This document shows positions 45,849 through 55,663 of a stretch of DNA of 64,000 bases, piece after piece. The position numbers were made by a program, and so were the translations under genes. The notes under the pieces were generated by a model, which was given only the letters and a program-made list of their open reading frames with translations, was not told where the DNA came from and did no database searches. This DNA comes from Oscillospiraceae bacterium. GTDB taxonomy: Bacteria; Bacillota; Clostridia; Oscillospirales; Ruminococcaceae. The first letter of the stretch is position 1; each line of letters opens with the position of its first letter. The stretch lies in NCBI GenBank assembly GCA_017466865.1, contig JAFTTI010000013.1, positions 62,001 through 126,000 on the forward strand. The letters run 5' to 3'.

Positions 45849-45877
45849 TTTACCTTTATATTAAAATGTGATATAAT
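45849..45877 (+). promoter_or_regulatory. Promoter of the phosphoesterase gene
   Basis: TTTACC (45849-45854), 17-base spacer, TATAAT (45872-45877) with TGA before it (extended -10). Confidence 0.65.
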
Positions 45878-45916
45878 TGTTTTGTTGTGATTATAAAGGT
45901 AATTAGGAGTGAATTT

Positions 45917-46582
45917 ATGATTTGTATCACAGGTGACCTCCACGGCGATTTATCACGTCTGGGACACAAAAACATCAAAAAACTCAAAAAAGGCGATTCT
46001 CTTATAATATGTGGGGATTTTGGCTGTATATGGGATGGTTCTTCAAAAGAAAACGCAACCCTTAAAGCACTCGGAAAGAAAAAATTCAATGTTCTTTTCG
46101 TTGACGGATGCCACGAAAACTTTGACCTTTTAGAAAATTATCCCGTTGAGGAATGGAACGGCGGAAAGACAAGAGTTATTTCAGGAAATCTCCGTCAGCT
46201 TATGAGAGGTGAACTTTTCGACATTGACGGAAAGAAAATCTTTGCTTTCGGCGGTGGTCAGAGCGAGGATAAGGACATAAAGAAAGAACAGAACAACTGG
46301 TGGGAAAACGAAACTCCTACCGAAGAAGAAATAGAAAATGCTATCGACAACCTTCTTTGTGCAGGAAACAAAGTTGATTACATAGTAACTCACGAACCTC
46401 CTGCTACTCTTAAGGAATTTTTACAGGTCGACACAAAGCAGAAGAGTGAAATGGGCGCTTATTTCGACAAACTCAAGGATTCTTGTGAATATATCAAGTG
46501 GTTCTTCGGGAAATGCCATATAAACCGCTCTATTCCTCCAAAATATCAGGCTGTTTTTGATGAGGTATTTATTATTGAATAA
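45917..46582 (+). CDS. Calcineurin-like metallophosphoesterase
   Basis: The 221 residues have the metallophosphoesterase ligand series: GDLHGDL at the N-terminus, GDFGCIW, VDGCHENF (NHE-like) and HEPP near the C-terminus. It would use two metal ions to cleave a phosphoester; the substrate is unknown. I chose ATG 45917 with AGGAG 8 bases upstream; an in-frame ATT/ATG region further up lacks a site. It is a single-gene unit with its own promoter and terminator. Confidence 0.88.
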   Translation: MICITGDLHGDLSRLGHKNIKKLKKGDSLIICGDFGCIWDGSSKENATLKALGKKKFNVLFVDGCHENFDLLENYPVEEWNGGKTRVISGNLRQLMRGELFDIDGKKIFAFGGGQSEDKDIKKEQNNWWENETPTEEEIENAIDNLLCAGNKVDYIVTHEPPATLKEFLQVDTKQKSEMGAYFDKLKDSCEYIKWFFGKCHINRSIPPKYQAVFDEVFIIE

Positions 46583-46583
46583 T

Positions 46584-46624
46584 ATTAAAAATGGTATCGT
46601 TCGGATAAACGATACCATTTTTGT
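46584..46624. terminator. Bidirectional terminator between the phosphoesterase gene and ppk
   Basis: AAAAATGGTATCGTT/AACGATACCATTTTT perfect hairpin serving both convergent genes. Confidence 0.92.
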
Positions 46625-46625
46625 T

Positions 46626-48755
46626 TTATTTTGAAAATATAGATTTAAGTTTCTCGAAGAAAGACTGTTTCTTCTTTTCTTCGGGGATTTCTTTTATCTT
46701 TGAAGCTTCTTCATAGGCTTTTTCAAAGAAAAGTTCCTGCGCATTGATTTTTTCTTCAGATGTTTCTTCTTTATAGCGGTAAATTCCGTCATCACCCTGA
46801 ACTCTTGCCTTTACATTGTCAGAGAGGAGAGTTGTGAAGATGCCGTAAATTCTGTCGGCTATACCTTTATCATAAACAGGAACGGCAACCTCTACTCTTC
46901 TGAGAGTGTTTCTTGTCATAAAATCGGCTGAAGAAATATAGACTTTTCTTCCCTCTCCCTCACCGAAAATATAAATTCTCGAATGTTCAAGGTATCTTCC
47001 GACAATGCTTGTCACAGTTATGTTTTCTGTATAATCCTTGACGCCTGAAACAAGACAGCATATTCCTCTTATCACAAGGTCAGTCTTTACTCCTGCTTTT
47101 GACGCTTCGATAAGTTTTTCGATTATAACCTTATCTGTGAGAGAATTGAGTTTAAGACCGATATATGAGGGATTTCCCATTGTAGCGAGTTCGATCTGTT
47201 CATCTATCATAGCAATAATCTTGTTCTGCAAGCATTTCGGTGCTACAAGGAGATGATTTGTCTGTTCAACGCAGTTTCCGAGAGAAAGTGCATTGAAGAT
47301 ATTTACTGCTTCAAGCCCGATTTCAGTCGACGCTGTCATAAGCGAAAGGTCGGTATACAAAGCGGATGTTTTTTCGTTATAGTTTCCTGTTCCGACCTGA
47401 GTTATAAACTTTACTCCATCACCGTTTTTCTTTGTTATAAGAAGAAGTTTTGAATGAACTTTAAGTCTGTCAAGTCCGTAGATTACGGTACATCCCGCAT
47501 CTTCAAGCTGTTTCGACCAGCCGATATTGTTTTCTTCGTCAAAACGAGCCCTTAGTTCAACGAGAACCAAAACTTCCTTTCCGTTTTCAGCGGCATCTAT
47601 GAGTGCTTCTATAATCTTACTGTTTTTTGCAACGCGGTAAAGTGTTATTTTTATAGAAACAACATCTTTGTCAGAACCTGCTTCTTTAAGAAGATTGATA
47701 AACGGCTTTATAGTCTGATAAGGATAAGAAAGAAGAACATCTCCTTTTTCCACTCTTTCCATAACAGGCATATTATCGGGAAAATCGGGTGATTTCTGTG
47801 GAACACGGCGGTTGAAGAAAAGTTCGTTATGTTCTGAAAGTCTGTTGCTTAAAGAAAAAACGAAAGAAAGATCTAAAGGTCCTTTAACCTGATATGTCTG
47901 CCACTTTTCTATTTCGAGATTTTCGCATATAAATTTAAGTGCGGCATCGCCGAGTTTACGGGTATATTCCATTCTTACGGGAGAAAGCTTCTTTCTTTTG
48001 CGTAAAAGTTCCTCCATAGCCTCACGGAAATCGTCAACATCGTGGTCTAAAGACTCGTTAGGGTCAATATCGGCATTTCTTGTTATTCTTATAAGTGATT
48101 TTGAAAGGATATTGCATCCTTCAAAAACTGTCGGAACATAATGAAGAATAAGTTCCTCAACGAGCATAAATCTTTTCTTGCTCTGTGTAGGAAGAAAAAT
48201 CGCTCTTTCAAAAACTCCGTTAGCGCAGGGAACTATCCCTAGTTTTGCCGAACCGCTTTTTGTTTCAATATAGACAACGGCATAAATCTCCTTATTTTTA
48301 AGAAAAGGAAAAGGATGCTTTTTATCTATAATCTGTGGGGATAAAAGAGGCTTTATTTCTGATGCAAAATACGCTGCGAGATATTTTTCTTCTGAACCTG
48401 AAAGGTCCTTGAAATTAACCTGCTCTACCCCGTATTCAGAAAGTTCGTTTATTATATTATGATAGCTCATAACATTCTGTTCAGAAAGTGATGCTGCTAT
48501 CGGAAAAATCTCGTCAATCTGTTCTTCGGCAGTCTTATTTGTCTTATTTTCCCTTTCTGTCGGATCTATAAGCATTTTATCGAAAAGCGAGCCTACTCTT
48601 ACCATAAAGAATTCATCGAGATTGCTCTGGAAAATTGATGAAAAAGTAAGTCTTTCACATAAAGGAACACTTTTGTCCTCTGATTCTTCGAGAACCCTTT
48701 TATTGAATTTAAGCCAGGAAAGTTCTCTGTTATCAAAACATTTTTTTACTGACAT
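46626..48755 (-). CDS. ppk: Polyphosphate kinase 1
   Basis: Reversibly makes polyphosphate from ATP. The 709 residues open with NRELSWLKFNKRVLEE and contain HPFPFLKNKEIYAV in the head domain. The two histidines of the phospholipase-D-like active site are in LKVHSKLLLI and LEHSRIYIF. I chose ATG 48755, with GAGGTG 9 bases upstream; longer frames overlap nadE. Probably co-transcribed with nadE, 20 bases upstream. Confidence 0.96.
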   Translation of the reverse strand: MSVKKCFDNRELSWLKFNKRVLEESEDKSVPLCERLTFSSIFQSNLDEFFMVRVGSLFDKMLIDPTERENKTNKTAEEQIDEIFPIAASLSEQNVMSYHNIINELSEYGVEQVNFKDLSGSEEKYLAAYFASEIKPLLSPQIIDKKHPFPFLKNKEIYAVVYIETKSGSAKLGIVPCANGVFERAIFLPTQSKKRFMLVEELILHYVPTVFEGCNILSKSLIRITRNADIDPNESLDHDVDDFREAMEELLRKRKKLSPVRMEYTRKLGDAALKFICENLEIEKWQTYQVKGPLDLSFVFSLSNRLSEHNELFFNRRVPQKSPDFPDNMPVMERVEKGDVLLSYPYQTIKPFINLLKEAGSDKDVVSIKITLYRVAKNSKIIEALIDAAENGKEVLVLVELRARFDEENNIGWSKQLEDAGCTVIYGLDRLKVHSKLLLITKKNGDGVKFITQVGTGNYNEKTSALYTDLSLMTASTEIGLEAVNIFNALSLGNCVEQTNHLLVAPKCLQNKIIAMIDEQIELATMGNPSYIGLKLNSLTDKVIIEKLIEASKAGVKTDLVIRGICCLVSGVKDYTENITVTSIVGRYLEHSRIYIFGEGEGRKVYISSADFMTRNTLRRVEVAVPVYDKGIADRIYGIFTTLLSDNVKARVQGDDGIYRYKEETSEEKINAQELFFEKAYEEASKIKEIPEEKKKQSFFEKLKSIFSK

Positions 48756-48775
48756 ATATAAACACCTCAAATAAA

Positions 48776-50665
48776 TTATTGAAGTTCTTTGAGCCACAAA
48801 GCCGAAACGGCATCTGACGGCATATTAAGGTCGCCTCTGGGCGACACTCCCACAGAGCCTACTTTACACCCGTCGGGAAGGCAGGAACGCTTGAACTGCT
48901 GTGAGAAAAATCTTTTTATGAATGTTATAAGCCATTTCTTTATGATTTCGCTGTCATAATCTCCCGCAAAGGCAATCTCTGCCATACGGAGAATTTTCTT
49001 GGGTGAAAATCCGAAACGGAGAAAATAATAGATAAAGAAATCGTGAAGTTCATAAGGGCCTACAAGGTCTTCTGTTTTCTGAGATATAACTCCGTTCTTA
49101 GCAGGAATAAGCTCGGGGCTTACGGGTGTATCTAAAACATCCCTTAAAATATCCCCTGCTTCTGAATTTTCTGCTTCATAGGATACGAGATGACGGACAA
49201 GTGTTTTTGGAACAGAACCATTTACGCCATACATAGACATATGGTCACCATTATAGGTTGCCCAGCCAAGAGCAAGTTCTGAAAGGTCACCCGTTCCGAC
49301 AACTATTGCGTTATACTGATTTGCTTTATCCATAAGAACCTGTGTTCTCTCTCTTGCCTGTGAATTTTCATAGGTTACATCGTGAACATCGGGGTTATGT
49401 GAAATATCCTTGAAATGCTGTGAAACGCTTTCCTTTATATTTATTTCTTCTAATGATGTTCCATAAATCTTCGCGAGTTCACAAGCGTTGTTGTATGTTC
49501 TGTCGGTTGTTCCGAAACAAGGCATTGTTATTGTTTTTATGCCCTTTCTGTCAAGTCCTAATGTGTCAAAAGCACGGACTGATACTATTAAAGCAAGGGT
49601 TGAATCAAGCCCTCCCGAAAGTCCTAAAACGACATTTTTACAACCTATATGGCGGAGTCTTTTAACAAGGCCTGCTGTCTGAATAGAAAGGATTTCTTCG
49701 CATCTGTCTTTAAGTTTTTTCTTATCCTCGGGGATAAAAGGAGTTTTTGAAAATCTGCGTGAGAGTTTTGTTTCGCCGATTTCAAAATAAATTTCTTCTC
49801 CTAAAAATTCATCGGAAGAAACAAATTCCTTATTGCGTTTTCTTTCTGATATAAGTCTTTCTGTGTCTATATCGGCAATAATAAGTCTTTCATCTGAAAA
49901 AGGCTTTGTTTCTGAAAGGATAATTCCGTTTTCGACAATGAGAGAATATCCCGAAAAAGCAAAATCTGTCGAAGATTCGCCCGTTCCTGCACCTGCTGAA
50001 GCTATCGCACATATACTTCCCATTGACTTTGCTTTTTTCATTGTTCTTATTCTTTCTCTTCTTCCGACAAGTTCGGGAATTGCAGAAAGTTCAAATATAA
50101 TCTTTGCACCGTTTTCGGCAAGTTTTGTTGTGAGAGAGTCTGACGAAATCATATTATCCGACATTACAATTCCGAAAGAGAAATCATCGTTATTATAATG
50201 ACGGAACACCTTTTTAGCACCGAATGAAACAAGTTCTCCGTCTATTTCTACGACACTTCTCTCTTCCTTTATATTATCAGCTGATGTGAAATATTTTTCC
50301 TCAAAACCGTTAATACTTGTTTTAGGAACTATTGCTGTTACATTTCCGCCGAAAGTAACCGCAGCACAGTTATAGAGTTTGTCCTCATAAAGAAAAGGAA
50401 GTCCTATTATTGATATAATATCAAGGTTTTCGGTTTCTTTTGCGATTTTAAGGAGATTTTCCATTGCGGAGTCTATAAGTGTTTTCTGGAAAAACAAATC
50501 CCCACAGGTAGCGCCTGTTATAGAAAGTTCGGGGAAAGAGATTATCTTTACTCCCTCTTTTTCGGATTTTATGATAAGGTCAATGATATTTTTCGCATTA
50601 TATTCACAGTCTGCGACCTTGATATCGGGAATTCCACACGCTATTTTGAGAAAACCGTTGTTCAT
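48776..50665 (-). CDS. nadE: NAD synthetase with a degenerate glutaminase domain
   Basis: Amidates deamido-NAD in the last step of NAD synthesis. The synthetase domain (about 320-629) is intact: LGLSGGLDSTLAL, then GTGDLSELALGWATYNGDHM. The N-terminal nitrilase-like domain normally supplies ammonia from glutamine using a Glu-Lys-Cys triad. Here Glu46 (FPELSITG) and Lys115 (VPKTS) remain. The segment that should read VEICED is IVMSDN, with Ser near 169 in place of Cys. The enzyme may therefore depend on free ammonia. I chose ATG 50665, with AGGT upstream. Confidence 0.95.
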   Translation of the reverse strand: MNNGFLKIACGIPDIKVADCEYNAKNIIDLIIKSEKEGVKIISFPELSITGATCGDLFFQKTLIDSAMENLLKIAKETENLDIISIIGLPFLYEDKLYNCAAVTFGGNVTAIVPKTSINGFEEKYFTSADNIKEERSVVEIDGELVSFGAKKVFRHYNNDDFSFGIVMSDNMISSDSLTTKLAENGAKIIFELSAIPELVGRRERIRTMKKAKSMGSICAIASAGAGTGESSTDFAFSGYSLIVENGIILSETKPFSDERLIIADIDTERLISERKRNKEFVSSDEFLGEEIYFEIGETKLSRRFSKTPFIPEDKKKLKDRCEEILSIQTAGLVKRLRHIGCKNVVLGLSGGLDSTLALIVSVRAFDTLGLDRKGIKTITMPCFGTTDRTYNNACELAKIYGTSLEEINIKESVSQHFKDISHNPDVHDVTYENSQARERTQVLMDKANQYNAIVVGTGDLSELALGWATYNGDHMSMYGVNGSVPKTLVRHLVSYEAENSEAGDILRDVLDTPVSPELIPAKNGVISQKTEDLVGPYELHDFFIYYFLRFGFSPKKILRMAEIAFAGDYDSEIIKKWLITFIKRFFSQQFKRSCLPDGCKVGSVGVSPRGDLNMPSDAVSALWLKELQ

Positions 50666-50706
50666 AATAAAAAACCTCCGCCACATAAAATATACTTATT
50701 TATACC

Positions 50707-50735
50707 ATTATATAACTGTGGTTATTTTTTGTCAA
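50707..50735 (-). promoter_or_regulatory. Promoter of nadE-ppk
   Basis: Minus-strand TTGACA (50730-50735), 17-base spacer, TATAAT (50707-50712): full consensus. Confidence 0.88.
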
Positions 50736-50775
50736 CTTGCGGTTAGTTATTCGGAATACGCTGTTACGCTTGTTG

Positions 50776-50802
50776 TTAGCACTCTCACAAAAAGATTGCT
50801 AA
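50776..50802. promoter_or_regulatory. Upstream CIRCE-like element
   Basis: TTAGCACTC-N9-GATTGCTAA, one base away from the CIRCE consensus. It lies between the divergent nadE and hrcA promoters. Confidence 0.8.
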
Positions 50803-50819
50803 TTTTTTTGAAAAAACCC

Positions 50820-50848
50820 TTGACAAGTGTTTGTTTTAATGGTATTCT
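50820..50848 (+). promoter_or_regulatory. Promoter of the hrcA-grpE-dnaK-dnaJ operon
   Basis: TTGACA (50820-50825), 17-base spacer, TATTCT (50843-50848), between two CIRCE elements. Confidence 0.88.
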
Positions 50849-50852
50849 ATGT

Positions 50853-50879
50853 TTAGCACTCAAACAGAAAGAGTGCTAA
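50853..50879. promoter_or_regulatory. CIRCE element (HrcA operator)
   Basis: TTAGCACTC-N9-GAGTGCTAA, the exact consensus, starting 4 bases after the -10. HrcA bound here would block initiation. Confidence 0.97.
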
Positions 50880-50916
50880 CAGACTGACGAGTCAACTGCC
50901 AGAAGGGGTGAAAAAG

Positions 50917-51963
50917 ATGCTTGACGAGAGAAAACTCAAAATTCTCGGTGCTATCGTCGATGAATATATAGTTACCGGCGAACCTGTCGGTTCAAAGACA
51001 ATTTCAAAACTCGCAGACATCAATGTTTCATCAGCAACAATAAGAAACGATATGGCGGTTTTAGAGCAACTCGGTTATCTTGAACAGCCACATACTTCGG
51101 CAGGAAGAATTCCCACATTCAGCGGATATCGTCTTTATATCGAAAAGATAATGAAAGAAAACCCCCTTTCAGAAGACGACAAGAAAATGCTTGACAGTAT
51201 GCTTGATACTGATGCTCCGACAGAAGAAGCACTTATCCAGTCAGCTTCTACTGCTCTTGCGGAGGTTACTAAATGTGCGGTTGTTGCATCAAACCTTGCT
51301 CCGAAATATTCGGTTATAACAAAGGTTGAGGTTATTCCGACAGGAAAAAGGCTCTATGTTCTTCTTCTCATAACTTCATCGGGAAGTATAAAGAACAAGG
51401 TTTGTCGCCTTGAATTTGACCTTACCCCCGAACAGCTCGATTTCTTCTCAAAATATATGGAAGAAAATCTGAACGGTGTTTCGCTTGAAAGCCTTTCAGA
51501 AGAGATGTTCCAGCAGATAATAGTTGCTATGGGTGCTTATATGATGACACTCTCCCCTCTCATAAACGCAATTTATGAGATGTCGAAAGGACTTATGCAG
51601 AAGGAACTTACAGTAAGTGGCGAAAAGAACCTTTTACAATGCAAGGATTTTGACCACAACGAAATAGTTACTTTTTTAGAACATAAAAACGAACTCACAG
51701 AACTTATAGATGAAAGTTTCAATGGAATTCAGGTTCTTTTCGGAAAGGAAAAGGATTCATTTGTAATAGGAAATTCAAGTATGATTTCATCTCAGGTTAA
51801 AAAAGACGGAAAGACCGCAGGTTCACTCGGAATCATAGGACCTATGCGACTTGACTATAAAAAAGTTATTCCTTATATAGAATACTTTACCAAAAAAATC
51901 TCCGATATAATTTCGGAAGAAGATATACCGGACACCCCGGGGAAAGGACCAGAAGAAGAATGA
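50917..51963 (+). CDS. hrcA: Heat-shock repressor HrcA
   Basis: Winged-helix repressor that binds CIRCE and is kept folded by GroEL. The 348 residues open with LDERKLKILGAIVDEYI and the recognition region VSSATIRNDMAVLE, followed by LEQPHTSAGRIPT, all diagnostic. I chose ATG 50917, with AAGGGGTG 6 bases upstream. First gene of the operon; its end overlaps grpE by 4 bases. Confidence 0.97.
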   Translation: MLDERKLKILGAIVDEYIVTGEPVGSKTISKLADINVSSATIRNDMAVLEQLGYLEQPHTSAGRIPTFSGYRLYIEKIMKENPLSEDDKKMLDSMLDTDAPTEEALIQSASTALAEVTKCAVVASNLAPKYSVITKVEVIPTGKRLYVLLLITSSGSIKNKVCRLEFDLTPEQLDFFSKYMEENLNGVSLESLSEEMFQQIIVAMGAYMMTLSPLINAIYEMSKGLMQKELTVSGEKNLLQCKDFDHNEIVTFLEHKNELTELIDESFNGIQVLFGKEKDSFVIGNSSMISSQVKKDGKTAGSLGIIGPMRLDYKKVIPYIEYFTKKISDIISEEDIPDTPGKGPEEE

Positions 51964-52484
51964 GTGAAGAAAATAAGATTGAAAACCTCGAGGAAGAAGT
52001 TTCAACCGCTGAAACAGAAGAAGCAGCAGTAGAAACAGAGCCTTCTGAGGAAGAAAAACTGAGAAAGGAACTCGCCGACACAAAGGACCTTTATCTCAGG
52101 ACCGTTGCTGAATACGACAATTTCAGAAAACGTACCGCTAAAGAAAAGATTGAGATTTACGGCGATGCTACTTTAAAGGCGGTTTCAGAAATCCTCTCTG
52201 TTATCGACAACTTTGAAAGAGCACTTGCGGTTGAAACATCCGACGAAAACTTTAAAAAGGGCGTTTCGATGATATTCAATCAGTATCTTGAAATTTTAAA
52301 GAAACTCGGTGTTTCTGAAATCAAGGCAGAAGGAGAAGAATTCAACCCCGAATTCCACCATGCTGTTCAGCAGATTGAAGATGAAAATCTCGGAGAAAAT
52401 GTTGTCGCAACTGTATTCCAGAAGGGATATATGTTAGGCGACAAGGTTATAAGACCTTCGATGGTTGTTGTTGCAAATCCATAA
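51960..52484 (+). CDS. grpE: Nucleotide exchange factor GrpE
   Basis: Releases ADP from DnaK. The 174 residues have an acidic N-terminus, a long coiled coil (about 30-70) with YLRTVAEYDNFRKRT, and the C-terminal beta domain with FNPEFHHAV and KGYMLGDKVIRPSMV. The ATGA overlap with hrcA implies translational coupling. Confidence 0.97.
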   Translation: MSEENKIENLEEEVSTAETEEAAVETEPSEEEKLRKELADTKDLYLRTVAEYDNFRKRTAKEKIEIYGDATLKAVSEILSVIDNFERALAVETSDENFKKGVSMIFNQYLEILKKLGVSEIKAEGEEFNPEFHHAVQQIEDENLGENVVATVFQKGYMLGDKVIRPSMVVVANP

Positions 52485-52524
52485 ATTAAAATAAATAAAG
52501 AAAAAATGAAAGAAGGAATTTATT

Positions 52525-54360
52525 ATGTCAAAAATCATTGGTATCGACCTTGGTACAACAAACTCTTGCGTTGCAGTTATGGAAGGCGGTAATGCCGTTG
52601 TTATCACTAACTCAGAAGGTGCAAGAACAACTCCCTCAGTAGTTGGTTTCTCAAAGACAGGCGAAAGACTTGTAGGTCAGGTTGCTAAGCGTCAGGCTGT
52701 TGCTAACCCCGACAAGACAATCGCTTCAATCAAAAGACACATGGGTTCTGACTACAAGGTAAACATTGATGGCAAGGACTTTACTCCCCAGCAGATTTCA
52801 GCAATGATTCTTCAGAAACTTAAGGCTGACGCTGAAAGTTATCTCGGCGAAACAGTTACAGAAGCTGTTATCACAGTTCCCGCTTACTTCACAGACGCAC
52901 AGCGTCAGGCTACTAAAGATGCAGGACAGATTGCTGGTCTTACAGTAAAGAGAATTATCAACGAACCTACAGCCGCAGCACTTTCATACGGCATTGACAA
53001 GGAAAACGACCAGAAGGTTATGGTTTATGACCTCGGTGGTGGTACATTCGACGTTTCAATCATCGAAATGGGCGATGGCGTTCAGCAGGTTCTCGCAACA
53101 GCAGGTAACAACCGTCTCGGTGGTGACGATTTCGACGAAAGAATAATCAACTGGATGGTTGAAGAATTCAAGAAGGCTGAAGGCATTGATCTCCGTGGCG
53201 ACAAGATTGCTATGCAGAGACTTAAGGACGAAGCTGAAAAGGCAAAGATTATGCTTTCTTCAACACCTTCTGCTCCTATCAACCTCCCCTTCATCACAGC
53301 AGATGCTACAGGTCCTAAGCACCTTGACCTTACACTCTCACAGGCTAAGTTCAACGAACTTACATCTGATCTCGTTCAGGCTACAATGGGTCCTGTTAAG
53401 CAGGCTCTCGCTGACAGTGGTCTTAAGGCAAGCGAACTCGACAAGGTTCTTATGGTTGGTGGTTCATCAAGAATCCCCGCTGTTCAGGAAGCAGTTAAGG
53501 ACTTTATTGGTAAAGAACCTTTCAAGGGCATCAACCCTGACGAATGTGTTGCACTTGGTGCTGCTATTCAGGGTGGTGTTCTCGGTGGAGATGTTACAGG
53601 TCTTCTCCTTCTCGATGTTACTCCCCTTTCACTCGGTATCGAAACAGCAGGTGGAGTATGCACAAGAATGATCGAAAGAAACACAACTATCCCCACAAAG
53701 AAATCACAGATTTTCTCAACTTATGCAGACAATCAGTCAGCAGTTGATATCAATATCCTTCAGGGTGAAAGAGAATTTGCTAAGGACAACAAGCAGCTCG
53801 GTATGTTCCGTCTTGACGGTATCGCTCCCGCTCCCCGTGGTGTTCCTCAGATCGAAGTAACATTCGACATTGACGCTAACGGTATCGTTCATGTTTCTGC
53901 AAAAGACCTCGGCACAGGCAAGGAACAGAACATCTCTATCACAGCATCAACAAACATGTCTAAAGATGACATCGAAAAGGCTGTTAAGGAAGCAGAACAG
54001 TTTGCTGAAGAAGACAAGAAGCGTAAGGAAGCTGTTGACATTAAGAACAACGCTGACAACCTCGTATTCCAGTGCGAAAAGGCTATGGCTGATTTCGGCG
54101 ATAAGGTTTCAGCAGAAGACAAGAATGCTATTCAGCCTAAGATTGACGCTCTCAAGGAAGCTTGTAAGGGTGACGACACAGCAGACATCAAGGCTAAGAC
54201 AGACGAACTTTCAAAGGCTATTCAGGATCTTTCAACAAAGATTTATCAGCAGGCAGGCGGTGCTGCACAGGGTCAGCCCGATATGAACATGGGTGCTGAT
54301 GCAGGTAACGCAGGAAGCGCTGACGATGATGTTGTTGACGCTAACTTTACAGAAGCATAA
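52525..54360 (+). CDS. dnaK: Chaperone DnaK (Hsp70)
   Basis: ATP-driven chaperone of 611 residues. Nucleotide-binding landmarks are [16 protein letters not shown] at the N-terminus, [13 protein letters not shown] and [13 protein letters not shown]. The substrate domain and helical lid follow, ending in a disordered stretch and [20 protein letters not shown] lies about 8 bases before the ATG. Confidence 0.99.
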   Translation: MSKIIGIDLGTTNSCVAVMEGGNAVVITNSEGARTTPSVVGFSKTGERLVGQVAKRQAVANPDKTIASIKRHMGSDYKVNIDGKDFTPQQISAMILQKLKADAESYLGETVTEAVITVPAYFTDAQRQATKDAGQIAGLTVKRIINEPTAAALSYGIDKENDQKVMVYDLGGGTFDVSIIEMGDGVQQVLATAGNNRLGGDDFDERIINWMVEEFKKAEGIDLRGDKIAMQRLKDEAEKAKIMLSSTPSAPINLPFITADATGPKHLDLTLSQAKFNELTSDLVQATMGPVKQALADSGLKASELDKVLMVGGSSRIPAVQEAVKDFIGKEPFKGINPDECVALGAAIQGGVLGGDVTGLLLLDVTPLSLGIETAGGVCTRMIERNTTIPTKKSQIFSTYADNQSAVDINILQGEREFAKDNKQLGMFRLDGIAPAPRGVPQIEVTFDIDANGIVHVSAKDLGTGKEQNISITASTNMSKDDIEKAVKEAEQFAEEDKKRKEAVDIKNNADNLVFQCEKAMADFGDKVSAEDKNAIQPKIDALKEACKGDDTADIKAKTDELSKAIQDLSTKIYQQAGGAAQGQPDMNMGADAGNAGSADDDVVDANFTEA

Positions 54361-54380
54361 TTTAAGATAACTTCTAACAG

Positions 54381-54414
54381 ACGACGGTAGCGGAATTTTC
54401 CGTTACCGTGTCGT
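54381..54414 (+). terminator. Hairpin between dnaK and dnaJ, possible attenuator
   Basis: ACGAC..GGTAGCGGAA pairs with CCGTTACC..GTCGT; the following T run is broken (TTTGATT). It probably lowers, rather than stops, transcription into dnaJ. Confidence 0.6.
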
Positions 54415-54445
54415 TTGATTATGAAGCATTAAGGAGGATTTCCCC

Positions 54446-55603
54446 TTGGCAGAAAAAAGAGACTACTATGAAGTGCTGGGTGTTCAGAAAGGTGCTTCTG
54501 ACGATGAAATAAAAAAGGCATACCGTTCACTTGCCAAGAAATATCATCCCGACCTTAACCCTGACAACAAAGAGGCGGAAGAAAAGTTCAAGGAAGTAAA
54601 CGAGGCTTATGAAGTTCTTTCAGATCCCTCGAAGAAAGAGCGTTACGACCAGTTCGGACACGCGGGCGTTGATCCCTCATATCAGGGCGGCGGATTCGGC
54701 GGTGGATTCTCGGGCGGAGGATTCGGGGGCGGATTCGGAATGGAAGATATTTTTGACAGTATCTTCGGCGGAGGAATGTTCGGCGGAGGAAGAACATCAA
54801 ACGCCAACGCTGCAAGAAGAGGTCAGGATATTCAACAGAATATTACTATCAGTTTTATGGAAGCTTGTAATGGTGTAAATACTGATATTACTATTGAAAA
54901 ACTTGAAAAATGTTCTGAATGTGAAGGCAGTGGATGTGCTTCGGGTACTCACCCCGAAACTTGTCCTGAATGTCACGGTTCAGGTCAGGTAAGAGTTCAG
55001 CAGAGAACTCCTTTCGGTGTTATTTCAACAGCAAAAACTTGCTCAAGATGTAACGGAAAGGGCAAAATTATAAATAATCCTTGTTCAAAATGTGGCGGAT
55101 ACGGAAGGGCAAGAGTTACTAAAAAGCTCAATGTAAGTATTCCTGCGGGTATCAATGACGGTCAGGCTATAAGACTTTCAGGTCAGGGAAATAACGGAGT
55201 AAACGGTGGACCTTCAGGAGATGTTCTTCTCACTGTAAGTGTAAGGCCTGATCCTATCTTCATAAGAGAGGATTATGATATTCATGTTGATATTCCCATT
55301 ACATTTGCTCAGGCGGCTTTGGGTGATGAAATAACTGTTCCGACAATAGACGGAAAGGTTAAATACAACATCGCAGAAGGCACTCAGACAGGAACTGTTT
55401 TCCGTCTCAGAGGAAAGGGTGTTAAAAAACTCAACAGTTCTTCAAGAGGCGACCAATATGTAAAAGTTTATGTTGAAGTTCCTTCAAAACTCAGCAAGAA
55501 ACAAAAAGACGCCCTCAAAGCATTTGAAGAAACACTTGAGGACGATAAGAACTATACAAAACGCAATGGCTTCTTTGAAAAAATCAAGGATATGTTTAAT
55601 TAA
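54446..55603 (+). CDS. dnaJ: Chaperone DnaJ (Hsp40)
   Basis: Co-chaperone of 385 residues that stimulates DnaK's ATPase. The J domain (about 5-70) has the HPD motif (KKYHPDLN). A Gly/Phe-rich region lies at about 75-125. Four zinc CxxC repeats follow (CSEC, CPEC, CSRC, CSKC; about 153-215), then the two substrate domains. It starts at TTG 54446 with AAGGAGGA about 7 bases upstream. Confidence 0.98.
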   Translation: MAEKRDYYEVLGVQKGASDDEIKKAYRSLAKKYHPDLNPDNKEAEEKFKEVNEAYEVLSDPSKKERYDQFGHAGVDPSYQGGGFGGGFSGGGFGGGFGMEDIFDSIFGGGMFGGGRTSNANAARRGQDIQQNITISFMEACNGVNTDITIEKLEKCSECEGSGCASGTHPETCPECHGSGQVRVQQRTPFGVISTAKTCSRCNGKGKIINNPCSKCGGYGRARVTKKLNVSIPAGINDGQAIRLSGQGNNGVNGGPSGDVLLTVSVRPDPIFIREDYDIHVDIPITFAQAALGDEITVPTIDGKVKYNIAEGTQTGTVFRLRGKGVKKLNSSSRGDQYVKVYVEVPSKLSKKQKDALKAFEETLEDDKNYTKRNGFFEKIKDMFN

Positions 55604-55612
55604 CATATAACA

Positions 55613-55648
55613 GAAAAACGGTATCGGATTTCTCCGATACCGTTTTTA
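55613..55648. terminator. Bidirectional terminator between dnaJ and the chemoreceptor gene
   Basis: AAAAACGGTATCGGA/TCCGATACCGTTTTT hairpin serving the convergent genes. Confidence 0.92.
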
Positions 55649-55663
55649 TTATGTAATCTTAAA

